Numbered from the stretch's first letter, positions 1-4,788 are shown. The stretch: DNA of 5,295 bases from an uncultured Ruminococcus sp. (GCA_937898375.1 CALEJX010000291.1:1-5295), one strand, 5' to 3'. Notes: generated by a model not told the origin, from the letters alone. Made by a program: numbers and translations.

Positions 1-132
1 CATAACATATAAGGCTAATAAGCAAAACTTATCAATAATAGATGTTACTAATTCGCTGCTGTTCTTCTTGTTATTTGCAATGTACAATATTCCAAACAGA
101 AATATGATTATAAATATAGTATACCAAATCAT
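1..132 (-). CDS. Small membrane protein of unknown function, N-terminal part (runs off the left edge)
   Basis: An open frame of 44 codons starts with ATG at 132-130 and is still open at base 1. I do not recognise the product. Residues 1-19 (MIWYTIFIIIFLFGILYIA) are almost all hydrophobic and are followed by NNKKN, which reads as one N-terminal membrane helix or uncleaved signal anchor. A stop codon (TGA, 138-136) lies in frame just upstream, so this is the earliest possible ATG in the frame. A GGGAG sequence (145-141) sits 8 bases before it. A TTGACA/TAAAAT promoter lies immediately upstream, but its predicted transcript start would fall at about 139, leaving little or no ribosome site in the mRNA. 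Either the message has a very short leader or a different promoter is used. The terminator at 176-207 separates it from the Rpn unit, so it is probably transcribed on its own. The frame is short and could be chance, though hydrophobic start, SD and promoter agree. Confidence 0.5.
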   Translation of the reverse strand, partial: MIWYTIFIIIFLFGILYIANNKKNSSELVTSIIDKFCLLALYVM

Positions 133-145
133 TCCTCATTCTCCC

Positions 146-174
146 ATTTTATCATTTAAAGTAACATTTGTCAA
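146..174 (-). promoter_or_regulatory. Sigma-A type promoter for the left-edge gene
   Basis: On the minus strand TTGACA (174-169) is followed after exactly 17 bases by TAAAAT (151-146). It begins directly downstream of the Rpn-unit terminator. The pattern GTTGACA...TGATAAAAT is shared with the Rpn promoter at 1731-1759. Confidence 0.6.
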
Positions 175-175
175 C

Positions 176-207
176 AAAAAAGGACACCTGAAATTTCAAG
201 TGTCCTT
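176..207 (-). terminator. Rho-independent terminator closing the Rpn unit
   Basis: The minus strand carries a 28-base near-palindrome (207-180) whose centre is TGAAATTTCA and whose outer arms are AAGGACAC and GTGTCCTT, with one G-U pair on this strand. It is followed by six T residues (181-176). On the plus strand the U-run is missing and the G-U pair becomes a C/A mismatch, so it is designed for minus-strand transcription. It lies 36 bases after the stop of the last C-terminal cassette. Confidence 0.85.
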
Positions 208-242
208 ACGTTTGTATTCGATTTTTTTATTCACAGACAAGG

Positions 243-449
243 CTACTTTTTCGCTTTGAACTTGTTATATGCTTCCTCGTCAAGCTCTGCAAGCTCCAAA
301 GCTTCGGATAGCTTAAAACCTTTTGCTAAAAGGTTGTCGATCATTTCAACTTTTGCCAGCATTTTACCTTTAGCTTCGCCCTCAGCTCTACCTTCAATTA
401 TGCCCTCAGCTTTGCCGTCATCATAAAAGCCCTGACTTAAATTGCACAT
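243..449 (-). CDS. Free-standing Rpn C-terminal domain protein, variant tail (68 aa)
   Basis: This short protein has no nuclease domain. Residues 1-28 (MCNLSQGFYDDGKAEG onward to EAKG) are identical in amino acids to the C-terminal module that begins at Met244 of the full-length Rpn protein upstream. From residue 29 the sequence is different: a 40-residue helical, charged tail with KVEMIDNLLAKGFKLSEALE, the kind of 'LL..G....EA' helix pair usual at the end of Rpn proteins. Nucleotide differences from the parent within the shared part (for example GGC/GGA at Gly7) are synonymous, which suggests the protein sequence is under selection. GAGG lies 8 bases before the ATG. It is the last cistron before the terminator. 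Likely role, by analogy with RpnS proteins, is an antitoxin or immunity partner that binds the full-length nuclease. A decaying gene remnant is the alternative. Confidence 0.6.
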   Translation of the reverse strand: MCNLSQGFYDDGKAEGIIEGRAEGEAKGKMLAKVEMIDNLLAKGFKLSEALELAELDEEAYNKFKAKK

Positions 450-488
450 ATCATCGACCTCAGTTCCTGAACTACGCTATAGTCAGCA

Positions 489-719
489 TTACGCATTCCA
501 ATACATATCCATGTATTTCTTGCCGTCCTCATGTGATATGTGCAGCTTGTCAGCTACCATATCAAGCGTTTTTTCATAACTTGCGCCAAGTTCTTTGGCG
601 GCATTTATTAAGCCCTTAGCTTCGCCCTCGGCTCTGCCCTTAGCTTCGCCCTCAGCTCTGCCCTCGGCTCTGCCCTTAGCTTCGCCCTCGTCATAAAAGC
701 CTTGACTTAAATTGCACAT
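489..719 (-). CDS. Free-standing Rpn C-terminal domain protein, expanded-repeat form (76 aa)
   Basis: This is a second orphan copy of the Rpn C-terminal module with no nuclease domain. It starts MCNLSQGFYDE and then has six four-residue units of the type G(R/E)A(E/K) at residues 12-35, against four in the full-length protein. Residues 37-76 (LINAAKELG... to DMYWNA) are identical to the end of the full-length protein, and the DNA there is also identical. A GAGG ribosome site is 8 bases before the ATG. A 39-base spacer separates it from the full-length gene, and exactly the same spacer precedes the next cassette, so these arose by tandem duplication. Expected to form helical dimers through the repeat region and to bind the full-length protein. 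Function is inferred from the family, not shown. Confidence 0.65.
   Translation of the reverse strand: MCNLSQGFYDEGEAKGRAEGRAEGEAKGRAEGEAKGLINAAKELGASYEKTLDMVADKLHISHEDGKKYMDMYWNA
612..686 (-). repeat. 12-base coding minisatellite (six units), Gly-x-Ala-x tetrads
   Basis: Six tandem 12-base units of the form GGC(AGA/GAA)GC(C/T)(A/G)AG encode GEAK, GRAE, GRAE, GEAK, GRAE, GEAK, then a closing Gly. The matching tracts at 882-932 and 366-416 have four units, two of them degenerate (GKAE, GIIE). Copy number differs between cassettes by whole units, so the frame is always kept. Confidence 0.85.
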
Positions 720-758
720 ATCATCGACCTCAGTTCCTGAACTACGCTATAGTCAGCA

Positions 759-965
759 TTACGCATTCCAATACATATCCATGTATTTCTTGCCGTCCTC
801 ATGTGATATGTGCAGCTTGTCAGCTACCATATCAAGCGTTTTTTCATAACTTGCGCCAAGTTCTTTGGCGGCATTTATTAAGCCCTTAGCTTCGCCCTCA
901 GCTCTGCCTTCAATTATGCCCTCAGCTTTGCCGTCATCATAAAATCCCTGACTTAAATTGCACAT
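759..965 (-). CDS. Internal in-frame product of the Rpn gene: C-terminal domain alone (68 aa, RpnS-like)
   Basis: The codon for Met244 of the full-length protein (965-963) is preceded by AAAGGAGG (981-974) with an 8-base spacing, as good as any ribosome site in this window, although it lies within coding sequence for KEVDD. Translation from here would give a 68-residue protein starting MCNLSQGFYDD. The same MCNLSQ start is used by the two free-standing copies downstream, which independently marks this Met as a true start. Published work on Rpn toxin-antitoxin genes describes exactly such separately translated C-terminal fragments that block the full-length nuclease. That this happens here is an inference from the ribosome site and the orphan copies. 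Confidence 0.6.
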   Translation of the reverse strand: MCNLSQGFYDDGKAEGIIEGRAEGEAKGLINAAKELGASYEKTLDMVADKLHISHEDGKKYMDMYWNA

Positions 966-1694
966 ATCATCGACCTCCTTTAGTCTGTTTTTAAACTTGA
1001 CTCCATAATTCTTTTCAAGAATATCCATTGCTTTTTCCACTGGTACTCTTCTCATATTCGTAAGCAGGTCAAGCATTTCTATCAATCCACTGTAATTCTT
1101 ATCTGACTTTCCCAGATTTATCATTACAAGGGACATCATATCGTATTTCTTCTTGTCTACAGCGCCGTTTCCAACTATTGTTGTCGGCTGAAAGCTGTAC
1201 TCTGTGATAGTGTTCTCCAATGCTTTTGGAGCGTGGGTGCATATCCAAATGGAATACACCTTTTTCATATCATCAAAATTTGAATTTGCAAACTCAACAT
1301 TGTACTGCGATGAGATAAGGCGGCTAAGATAGTATATACCTCGTTTCTCCAGTGTATACCCATTGTGGTATTTGTTCTGTGACTCGAGATTGACTATCAG
1401 CTCGGCTTGCTCGTTGCTGTTCGGAAGCTTGACCTTGTACTTGATGTCAAAACTGCGTATGCCGTCATTTTCCGAAACGGACTCACTGCCTGCTGCGTCT
1501 ATCAGCTCAGGACTGTCATCAACAGGAACGTTGCCTATCTCAGGTTCGCCCTCAAGACAAGCGATTATCTCGTCAAGGGTACAGTCTTTGAACTCTCTTA
1601 CTGCGTACTTGAGAATGTTTGCAAATATATCTTTTCTTGAAAGCAACCATTTCGCCTTTGCGTCATATAGCTTGGCTTTTTCGGATTTTAACAT
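759..1694 (-). CDS. Rpn-family recombination-promoting nuclease / PD-(D/E)XK transposase-like protein, full length (311 aa)
   Basis: The N-terminal 240 residues form a PD-(D/E)XK nuclease domain of the Rpn family (often named putative transposase). Visible signatures are an early SRKDIFANIL segment (Asp22, Phe24), the catalytic-type Asp83 in FDIKYKV, the Glu104-Ser-Gln106 motif in IVNLESQNKY, and the following KRGIYYLSRLIS helix (Arg118, Tyr121-122) that Rpn proteins share. Length is usual for the family. Residues 244-311 are a separate C-terminal module with four G-x-A-x type tetrads (255-271) and a helical tail ending in DMYWNA. Met244 has its own in-frame ribosome site, so the module can also be made alone. 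The start at 1694 has GAAAGGA 5 bases upstream and a strong promoter behind it. Rpn proteins cleave DNA and some act as anti-phage toxins held in check by their own C-terminal fragment. It heads a three-cistron unit with two orphan C-terminal copies. Confidence 0.85.
   Translation of the reverse strand: MLKSEKAKLYDAKAKWLLSRKDIFANILKYAVREFKDCTLDEIIACLEGEPEIGNVPVDDSPELIDAAGSESVSENDGIRSFDIKYKVKLPNSNEQAELIVNLESQNKYHNGYTLEKRGIYYLSRLISSQYNVEFANSNFDDMKKVYSIWICTHAPKALENTITEYSFQPTTIVGNGAVDKKKYDMMSLVMINLGKSDKNYSGLIEMLDLLTNMRRVPVEKAMDILEKNYGVKFKNRLKEVDDMCNLSQGFYDDGKAEGIIEGRAEGEAKGLINAAKELGASYEKTLDMVADKLHISHEDGKKYMDMYWNA
963..981 (-). promoter_or_regulatory. Intragenic ribosome binding site and start codon within the Rpn gene
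   Basis: Minus strand reads AAAGGAGGTCGATGATATG: a near-perfect Shine-Dalgarno, 8 bases, then the in-frame ATG of residue 244. In both downstream cassettes the homologous site has lost the AAAG and keeps GAGGTCGATGATATG, so the full-length gene has the strongest version. Confidence 0.7.
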
Positions 1695-1730
1695 AAGCGT
1701 CCTTTCTGTGATACATTTGTTTTCACCTTT

Positions 1731-1759
1731 ATTTTATCAGATTTTTATGCTGTTGTCAA
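1731..1759 (-). promoter_or_regulatory. Sigma-A promoter for the Rpn unit
   Basis: On the minus strand TTGACA (1759-1754), a 17-base spacer and TAAAAT (1736-1731) lie about 37 bases upstream of the Rpn start. An AT-only tract (about 1765-1781) just upstream could act as an UP element. Confidence 0.8.
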
Positions 1760-1809
1760 CGAAAATTATATATTTTATATATATCCTTACATTTGCTGCC
1801 ATATGAAAC

Positions 1810-2244
1810 CTATTCACGGAGCTTATAAACGATCTCCTCCATTACCTGATGTTCGAGCGTCATGAGCCTTTCCTTTTCCCATTTGCGTATAGCATTGAAC
1901 TCAGTAGGACGTGGGTGATCTTTTCTGTAGATCTCGTCAAGCTCGTCAAACCTCTCCTCAGCTTCGATATCTATTTCTCTTGGAATGATCTGCCAACGAC
2001 ATTCGCACACGAGAATGTCAACGTCTGCTGGATATTCTGCTTCCATCCATTTCATCCAGGCACGTCCCCATCTGCGGATAGGCTTCTTAAGCAGCTTTTC
2101 TTCTTCTGGGTCACTTGTGTATGCTATCTTCGGGACGTATGTACCCTCTGGAGTAAGCTCATACTCATAACGGTCGCAGCCAACATCTTCTGGTCCTGCC
2201 TGCTCAATTTCAAAATCTTCGTTAAAATTCCTGTTTTCGTTCAT
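1810..2244 (-). CDS. tnpV: TnpV-like transposon-associated protein (144 aa)
   Basis: The central and C-terminal parts follow the layout of TnpV proteins found in transposons and conjugative elements of Clostridia: an acidic N-terminus, a Gly34-Thr-Tyr-Val-Pro38 turn, the KPIRRWGR block (54-61), a helix ending near Ala69, an IDIEAEERFDEL block (91-102), and a C-terminal helix with EEIV (136-139). TnpV has no firmly assigned biochemical activity. At 144 residues it is somewhat longer than the roughly 120 I associate with the family, mostly in the N-terminal acidic stretch. GAGGAGG lies 6 bases before the ATG, and the upstream gene stops 19 bases earlier, so it is probably the last gene of the parA-parB operon. 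No clear terminator follows; read-through towards the Rpn unit 115 bases away is possible. Family assignment is by pattern memory and would need a profile search. Confidence 0.6.
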   Translation of the reverse strand: MNENRNFNEDFEIEQAGPEDVGCDRYEYELTPEGTYVPKIAYTSDPEEEKLLKKPIRRWGRAWMKWMEAEYPADVDILVCECRWQIIPREIDIEAEERFDELDEIYRKDHPRPTEFNAIRKWEKERLMTLEHQVMEEIVYKLRE

Positions 2245-2263
2245 AATGGTCCTCCTCTTTCAA

Positions 2264-2608
2264 TTACAAACTTTTATGCTTTTGAGTGATGTTATTTGAG
2301 TGTGTCACCGTGACACATTGTTCTTTGATGTTTTCTTCTGCTTTGAAACTGTCAAAGCACTTGTGAAGCCTATCACTGTAGCTTTTCGCCTGTGATATGC
2401 GGTCAAAGTATTCAATGCTCGAATAGTCTATTACATTGTTTACTTCATCAAGAAACGGCTTCGCAGCCACCGCAAACGTATTATTAAACGCCGCCATTAC
2501 AGCACAATCATTGTCTATTGATACTATCTCATACAGCCGTTTGTCTTTAGCCATATACAAGGCGGTTTGATGATTGCTGCCAAATGTTTTTATGACACCG
2601 CTACTCAT
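2264..2608 (-). CDS. Hypothetical protein of the partition operon (114 aa)
   Basis: I do not recognise this protein. It is soluble in appearance, with no signal peptide or membrane segment. It begins MSSGVIKTFGSNHQTALYMA, has a mixed alpha/beta first half (YEIVSIDNDCAVMAAF), and a more helical, charged second half (YFDRISQAKSYSDRLHKCFD). The start overlaps the end of the upstream small gene by 8 bases and GGAG lies 7 bases before the ATG, so translation is probably coupled. Near the C-terminus the residues CVTVTH are encoded by a parS-like palindrome; ParA ends in the same six residues for the same reason. The C-terminal peptide may therefore be shaped by the DNA site rather than by protein function. 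Its position inside a parA-parB operon suggests a maintenance or element-specific role. Confidence 0.7.
   Translation of the reverse strand: MSSGVIKTFGSNHQTALYMAKDKRLYEIVSIDNDCAVMAAFNNTFAVAAKPFLDEVNNVIDYSSIEYFDRISQAKSYSDRLHKCFDSFKAEENIKEQCVTVTHSNNITQKHKSL
2301..2317. promoter_or_regulatory. parS-like palindrome, copy 1
   Basis: TGTGTCACCGTGACACA is a perfect 8-base inverted repeat around one central C. It resembles the widespread chromosomal parS site (TGTTTCAC-GTGAAACA) in its TGT.TCAC/GTGA.ACA arms, with one changed base per arm and one extra central base. It lies within the 3' coding end of the 114-residue gene. The only other copy seen is at the parA/parB junction. Confidence 0.65.
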
Positions 2609-2834
2609 TGACCTGCTCCGCCTTTTTCTTGCTGTCAGTTTTCATCTCCGCCGATTTTCTGAGATATTCCTGAACTTTTTTCGGAACAGTCTTGCTGTAC
2701 AGCCTGTTCACCACATTTTCAGCAGCTTTGGTTATCTCCTCATTGAGCAGCTCTTCAATGTTTCCGTCAGGCATATAGCAGCGGATAGCTTCGACTTTTC
2801 TGCGGTCTATGTCTATTTTGAACGTCATGTTCAT
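2601..2834 (-). CDS. Small DUF6103-like protein of the partition operon (77 aa)
   Basis: A small protein with an N-terminal strand (MNMTFKIDIDRRKVEAIRCYM), then helices with EELLNEEITKAAENVVNRLY and the stretch YSKTVPKKVQEYLRKSAE (46-63), and a lysine-rich end. The 'LY.KTVP..V.E(F/Y)' pattern is what I remember for DUF6103, a family of small proteins on conjugative and integrative elements of Bacillota; no function is established. The strand-then-helices fold would also suit a small DNA-binding protein, but I see no proof. AGGAGG lies 7 bases before the ATG at 2834; a second Met two codons later is a possible alternative start. It starts 32 bases after parB and overlaps the following gene by 8 bases (GAGTAG holds its stop), so it is an internal member of the operon. 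Confidence 0.7.
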   Translation of the reverse strand: MNMTFKIDIDRRKVEAIRCYMPDGNIEELLNEEITKAAENVVNRLYSKTVPKKVQEYLRKSAEMKTDSKKKAEQVNE

Positions 2835-2866
2835 TACTTTTCCTCCTGTGCTATGATTATATCATA

Positions 2867-3793
2867 TTATTTTTCGTTTGTGGTAACTTTTTTTGTACTC
2901 TTAAAATTATTTTCAAGATATTTATCAAGCAGCTCATACACTATCTTGTCAAGCTCACTTTCGGTCATGTTCTGCATACATGACGGCTTTTTGATATACA
3001 TTTCGTTGTATAAGCTGTTCTTGTATGGCTCTTTTTTCTTTTCAGACAGATTTCTTATAGCTTTTATGATATCATAGATATCACTGCTTCCGTTGTCTGT
3101 CATTTGCTCTATAACCAATGTCAGCTCTTTTGAACTGAGCCGTTCGTCATAATTGTAATAGTCTGCTATGGCTTTCTGCTGCTCAGGACTGAGCTTTGCA
3201 AGCGGCTCAATGAACTTTATCTGAATAGCTTTGCCGTCTATCAAATCTGCCAATCCATTATCAAGGTGTGAGATATTTGCATAGCGGTAAATGGTTTTTC
3301 GGGATATACCGAACATATTGCTTATCTCATTTACTGTAAGGTCTTCTGAAACGTTTTTCCTCAGACTTAGGTATGTATTAAACATTTTTGAAAGCTCGCT
3401 TGGACGTGGCTCTTTACGCTGAATGTTCGCCTGGCAGACTATATCAAAAGCCACGTTATCATCAGTGACCTCGATAACAACGGCGTCAATGTCAAGGTAC
3501 ATAAGCTTTTTGCAAGCAGCGTATCTTTTATGACCGCTGAGTATCTGATAGCTGTTGCTGCTAATGCTGCGAACTATTATCGGTGTGATAAGTCCACACT
3601 TTGAAATAGAGTCGGCAAGTGCAGATATCTCATTTTCATCTATTGCAAATGGCTGTGGATCACCATTAAAGCTGAATGGCTCAATTTTTGACATAGGCAG
3701 CGAAACCACCTTTTGCTTATCCATGAGAAGCTCCTCAAAGTTATTTGAGAAGTTAGCTCTTGGACGATTTGCGGAGCGTTTTATATCTATCAT
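2867..3793 (-). CDS. parB: ParB-type partition protein (308 aa)
   Basis: The order of segments is that of ParB/Spo0J/Noc proteins. An N-terminal region leads into a ParB nuclease-like (CTP-binding) domain at about 30-125, with PMSKIEPFSFN, LADSISKCGLITPIIV, the ILSGHKRYAAC box (84-94, matching the family's G.RR..A motif with His-Lys-Arg) and QANIQRKEPRPSE (121-133, matching the ENIQR box). A helix-turn-helix follows at 153-175 (TVNEISNMFGISRKTIYRYA), then a helical linker and a lysine-rich C-terminus that would hold the dimerisation region. ParB loads onto parS sites and acts with ParA in segregation. The start at 3793 has GGAGG 7 bases upstream, and parA stops 12 bases before. A parS-like palindrome sits exactly in that junction. 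Replacement of the usual Glu by Ala in ENIQR is a small oddity; plasmid ParB proteins often vary there. Confidence 0.9.
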   Translation of the reverse strand: MIDIKRSANRPRANFSNNFEELLMDKQKVVSLPMSKIEPFSFNGDPQPFAIDENEISALADSISKCGLITPIIVRSISSNSYQILSGHKRYAACKKLMYLDIDAVVIEVTDDNVAFDIVCQANIQRKEPRPSELSKMFNTYLSLRKNVSEDLTVNEISNMFGISRKTIYRYANISHLDNGLADLIDGKAIQIKFIEPLAKLSPEQQKAIADYYNYDERLSSKELTLVIEQMTDNGSSDIYDIIKAIRNLSEKKKEPYKNSLYNEMYIKKPSCMQNMTESELDKIVYELLDKYLENNFKSTKKVTTNEK

Positions 3794-3805
3794 ACTGAAA
3801 CCTCC

Positions 3806-4621
3806 TTAGTGTGTCACCGTGACACACTCTATTTTGTCAGCTATAACACGATACTCGTCTGCGAGCATATTCTTGTATTTATTTGTGCTGCTGATTTTGT
3901 AGTTGCATAGAGCGATACCCTCACGGCTGCTGTCCTGAGCTGCCTTTGACTTGCTTATGCTGCCAAGGTATTTATCATTAAATGCGGTTTTTATCGACTC
4001 AATGACTTCAGCGGACATTGTGTTGTTTTTCTCTGCCCATGTTGCGAACACGCCGAGTATTTCAAGCTCAGGGTTAGCGTACTCATGGATATCGTCAATG
4101 CTGTCAAGAAGAAGCGGTATTCCGCTCAGTGCCATTTCCTGAGCAAGTACAGGTATTAAAACCATATCTGCTGCGGAAAGCGCATTATAGAGCAGGTTGC
4201 TCAGTGACGGAGGACAATCTATGATGATGTAGTCATAGCAGCCGACGTAATTACTAAGGACACGTTTCAGCACCATTTCGCAGCAGCGTGTTCTGCACAG
4301 GTCAACTTCAATTCCTGAAAGCGTTATAGTCGCAGGGATATAGTCAATATTATTCAGCTCGTTGTGGTGTACAGCCGTATTGAAATCAATGGTTTTCTTA
4401 TTGATGATAGATGACATAAGCTCAGTGATCGTGATATCATCGGGGTCATATTCGTATTTCATACACGATACTGACAAGCTGCTCTGAGGGTCAAGGTCTA
4501 TCATAAGGACTTTTTTCTCTCGCTGTGCAAGAATAGCGGCAATATTGAATGCCGAAGTTGTTTTGGCAACTCCGCCTTTCTGATTTGCAACGGATACGAT
4601 CTTTGTTTTTGTGTTCTCCAT
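3806..4621 (-). CDS. parA: ParA/Soj-type partition ATPase (271 aa)
   Basis: A member of the Walker-type ParA/MinD ATPases that move or position DNA together with ParB. The deviant Walker A motif KGGVAKTT occupies residues 15-22 with both lysines (Lys15, Lys20). The IDLDPQSS block (41-48) is the Walker A' motif and IIIDCPPSL (132-140) the Walker B region with Asp135. There is no N-terminal helix-turn-helix extension, so it is the short Soj-like form, of usual length. The ATG at 4621 is preceded by AAAGGG at a spacing of about 9, a modest ribosome site. It is the first gene of a minus-strand operon with parB 12 bases downstream. The last residues (CVTVTH) are encoded by the parS-like palindrome. 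A structured leader with several hairpins lies upstream and may control it. I see no convincing promoter in the 200 bases before it. Confidence 0.95.
   Translation of the reverse strand: MENTKTKIVSVANQKGGVAKTTSAFNIAAILAQREKKVLMIDLDPQSSLSVSCMKYEYDPDDITITELMSSIINKKTIDFNTAVHHNELNNIDYIPATITLSGIEVDLCRTRCCEMVLKRVLSNYVGCYDYIIIDCPPSLSNLLYNALSAADMVLIPVLAQEMALSGIPLLLDSIDDIHEYANPELEILGVFATWAEKNNTMSAEVIESIKTAFNDKYLGSISKSKAAQDSSREGIALCNYKISSTNKYKNMLADEYRVIADKIECVTVTH
3808..3828. promoter_or_regulatory. parS-like palindrome, copy 2, at the parA/parB junction
   Basis: A perfect inverted repeat with 10-base arms and one central C; its inner 17 bases are identical to copy 1 at 2301-2317. It covers the last codons of parA and the first base of its TAA stop, just upstream of the parB ribosome site (3805-3801). 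Likely the ParB binding site for partition; it could also let ParB repress its own translation unit. Confidence 0.7.
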
Positions 4622-4673
4622 TTAAAACACCCTTTCTGAAAATGTTTAAGTTCTCCGTATTAAGCACAGAAAA

Positions 4674-4700
4674 AGCGGCAGGGGAGAACGTCCTGCCGCT
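4674..4700 (-). terminator. Terminator-like hairpin in the parA leader
   Basis: A perfect 9-base stem (AGCGGCAGG with CCTGCCGCT) and a 9-base loop, followed on the minus strand by a T-run (4674-4670) and located 53 bases before the parA start. It would stop minus-strand transcription entering parA, so it is either an attenuator or a terminator for transcripts from further right. A second small hairpin (CAGGG-AGCTA-CCCTG, 4701-4715) is directly adjacent. Confidence 0.55.
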
Positions 4701-4722
4701 CAGGGAGCTACCCTGTCTATGC

Positions 4723-4748
4723 TTGATGATATGTGTAAATATCATCAA
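4723..4748. repeat. 10-base inverted repeat overlapping the large hairpin upstream of parA
   Basis: TTGATGATAT (4723-4732) and ATATCATCAA (4739-4748) are perfectly complementary around GTGTAA. The right arm overlaps the left arm of the larger inverted repeat at 4737-4788, so the two hairpins exclude each other in RNA. It could equally be a protein operator. Confidence 0.6.
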
Positions 4749-4788
4749 AATGGCTGCCAAAGTCTTAGCAGCCATTTTCATGATATTT
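4737..4788. terminator. Large inverted repeat, possible bidirectional terminator
   Basis: Two 21-base arms (4737-4757 and 4768-4788) match at 20 positions, with a single C/C mismatch and a 10-base loop. The GC core GGCTGC/GCAGCC is flanked by AAAA on one side and TTTT on the other, so either strand would give a hairpin followed by U residues. It lies between the tRNA fragment and parA, at the end of the element, where it would insulate element and chromosome from each other. Confidence 0.6.

Larger units (their letters stand above)
421..936 (-). repeat. Tandem duplication of the Rpn C-terminal module (units of 270 and 246 bases)
   Basis: Unit 421-690 and unit 691-936 repeat one another; the 24-base length difference is two extra 12-base coding repeats. 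Bases 433-629 and 703-899 are identical as far as I can compare, including the 39-base spacers (450-488, 720-758). Each spacer contains a small AGTTC-CT-GAACT inverted repeat (732-743 in the second). A third partial copy lies to the left of 421 (366-420 matches 882-936) before the tail of the last cassette diverges. Such long identity points to recent duplication or continuing gene conversion. Confidence 0.9.

Noticed and set aside
68..259. 63-codon plus-strand frame
   Set aside because: It crosses the terminator and promoter used on the other strand and shows no ribosome site or recognisable domain.
612..932. 12-base repeats considered as a CRISPR array
   Set aside because: Units are contiguous, coding and without spacers, and always preserve frame; they are a coding minisatellite.
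366..965. Invertible shufflon of C-terminal cassettes
   Set aside because: All copies are in the same orientation, and no inverted recombination sites or invertase gene are visible in the window; homologous recombination is simpler.
1363..1806. 147-codon plus-strand open frame opposite the Rpn gene and its promoter
   Set aside because: It lies antisense to a well-supported nuclease domain, has no ribosome site that I can see, and crosses the Rpn promoter.
1849..2289. 146-codon plus-strand frame
   Set aside because: Antisense shadow of the TnpV-like gene, which has a strong ribosome site and family pattern.
3066..3075. ATGATATCAT palindrome in parB and similar ATGAT/ATCAT motif at 2853-2865, resembling the repeat near 4723
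   Set aside because: Short AT-rich matches expected by chance, and the parB copy simply encodes Tyr-Asp-Ile-Ile.
2574..3077. 167-codon plus-strand frame, hydrophobic and Phe/Ser-rich
   Set aside because: Antisense to the parB 3' end and the DUF6103-like gene; hydrophobic composition is what the reverse complement of lysine/glutamate-rich genes gives.
4491..4781. 96-codon minus-strand frame overlapping the parA start
   Set aside because: Out of frame with parA and running through the hairpin region; no supporting ribosome site.
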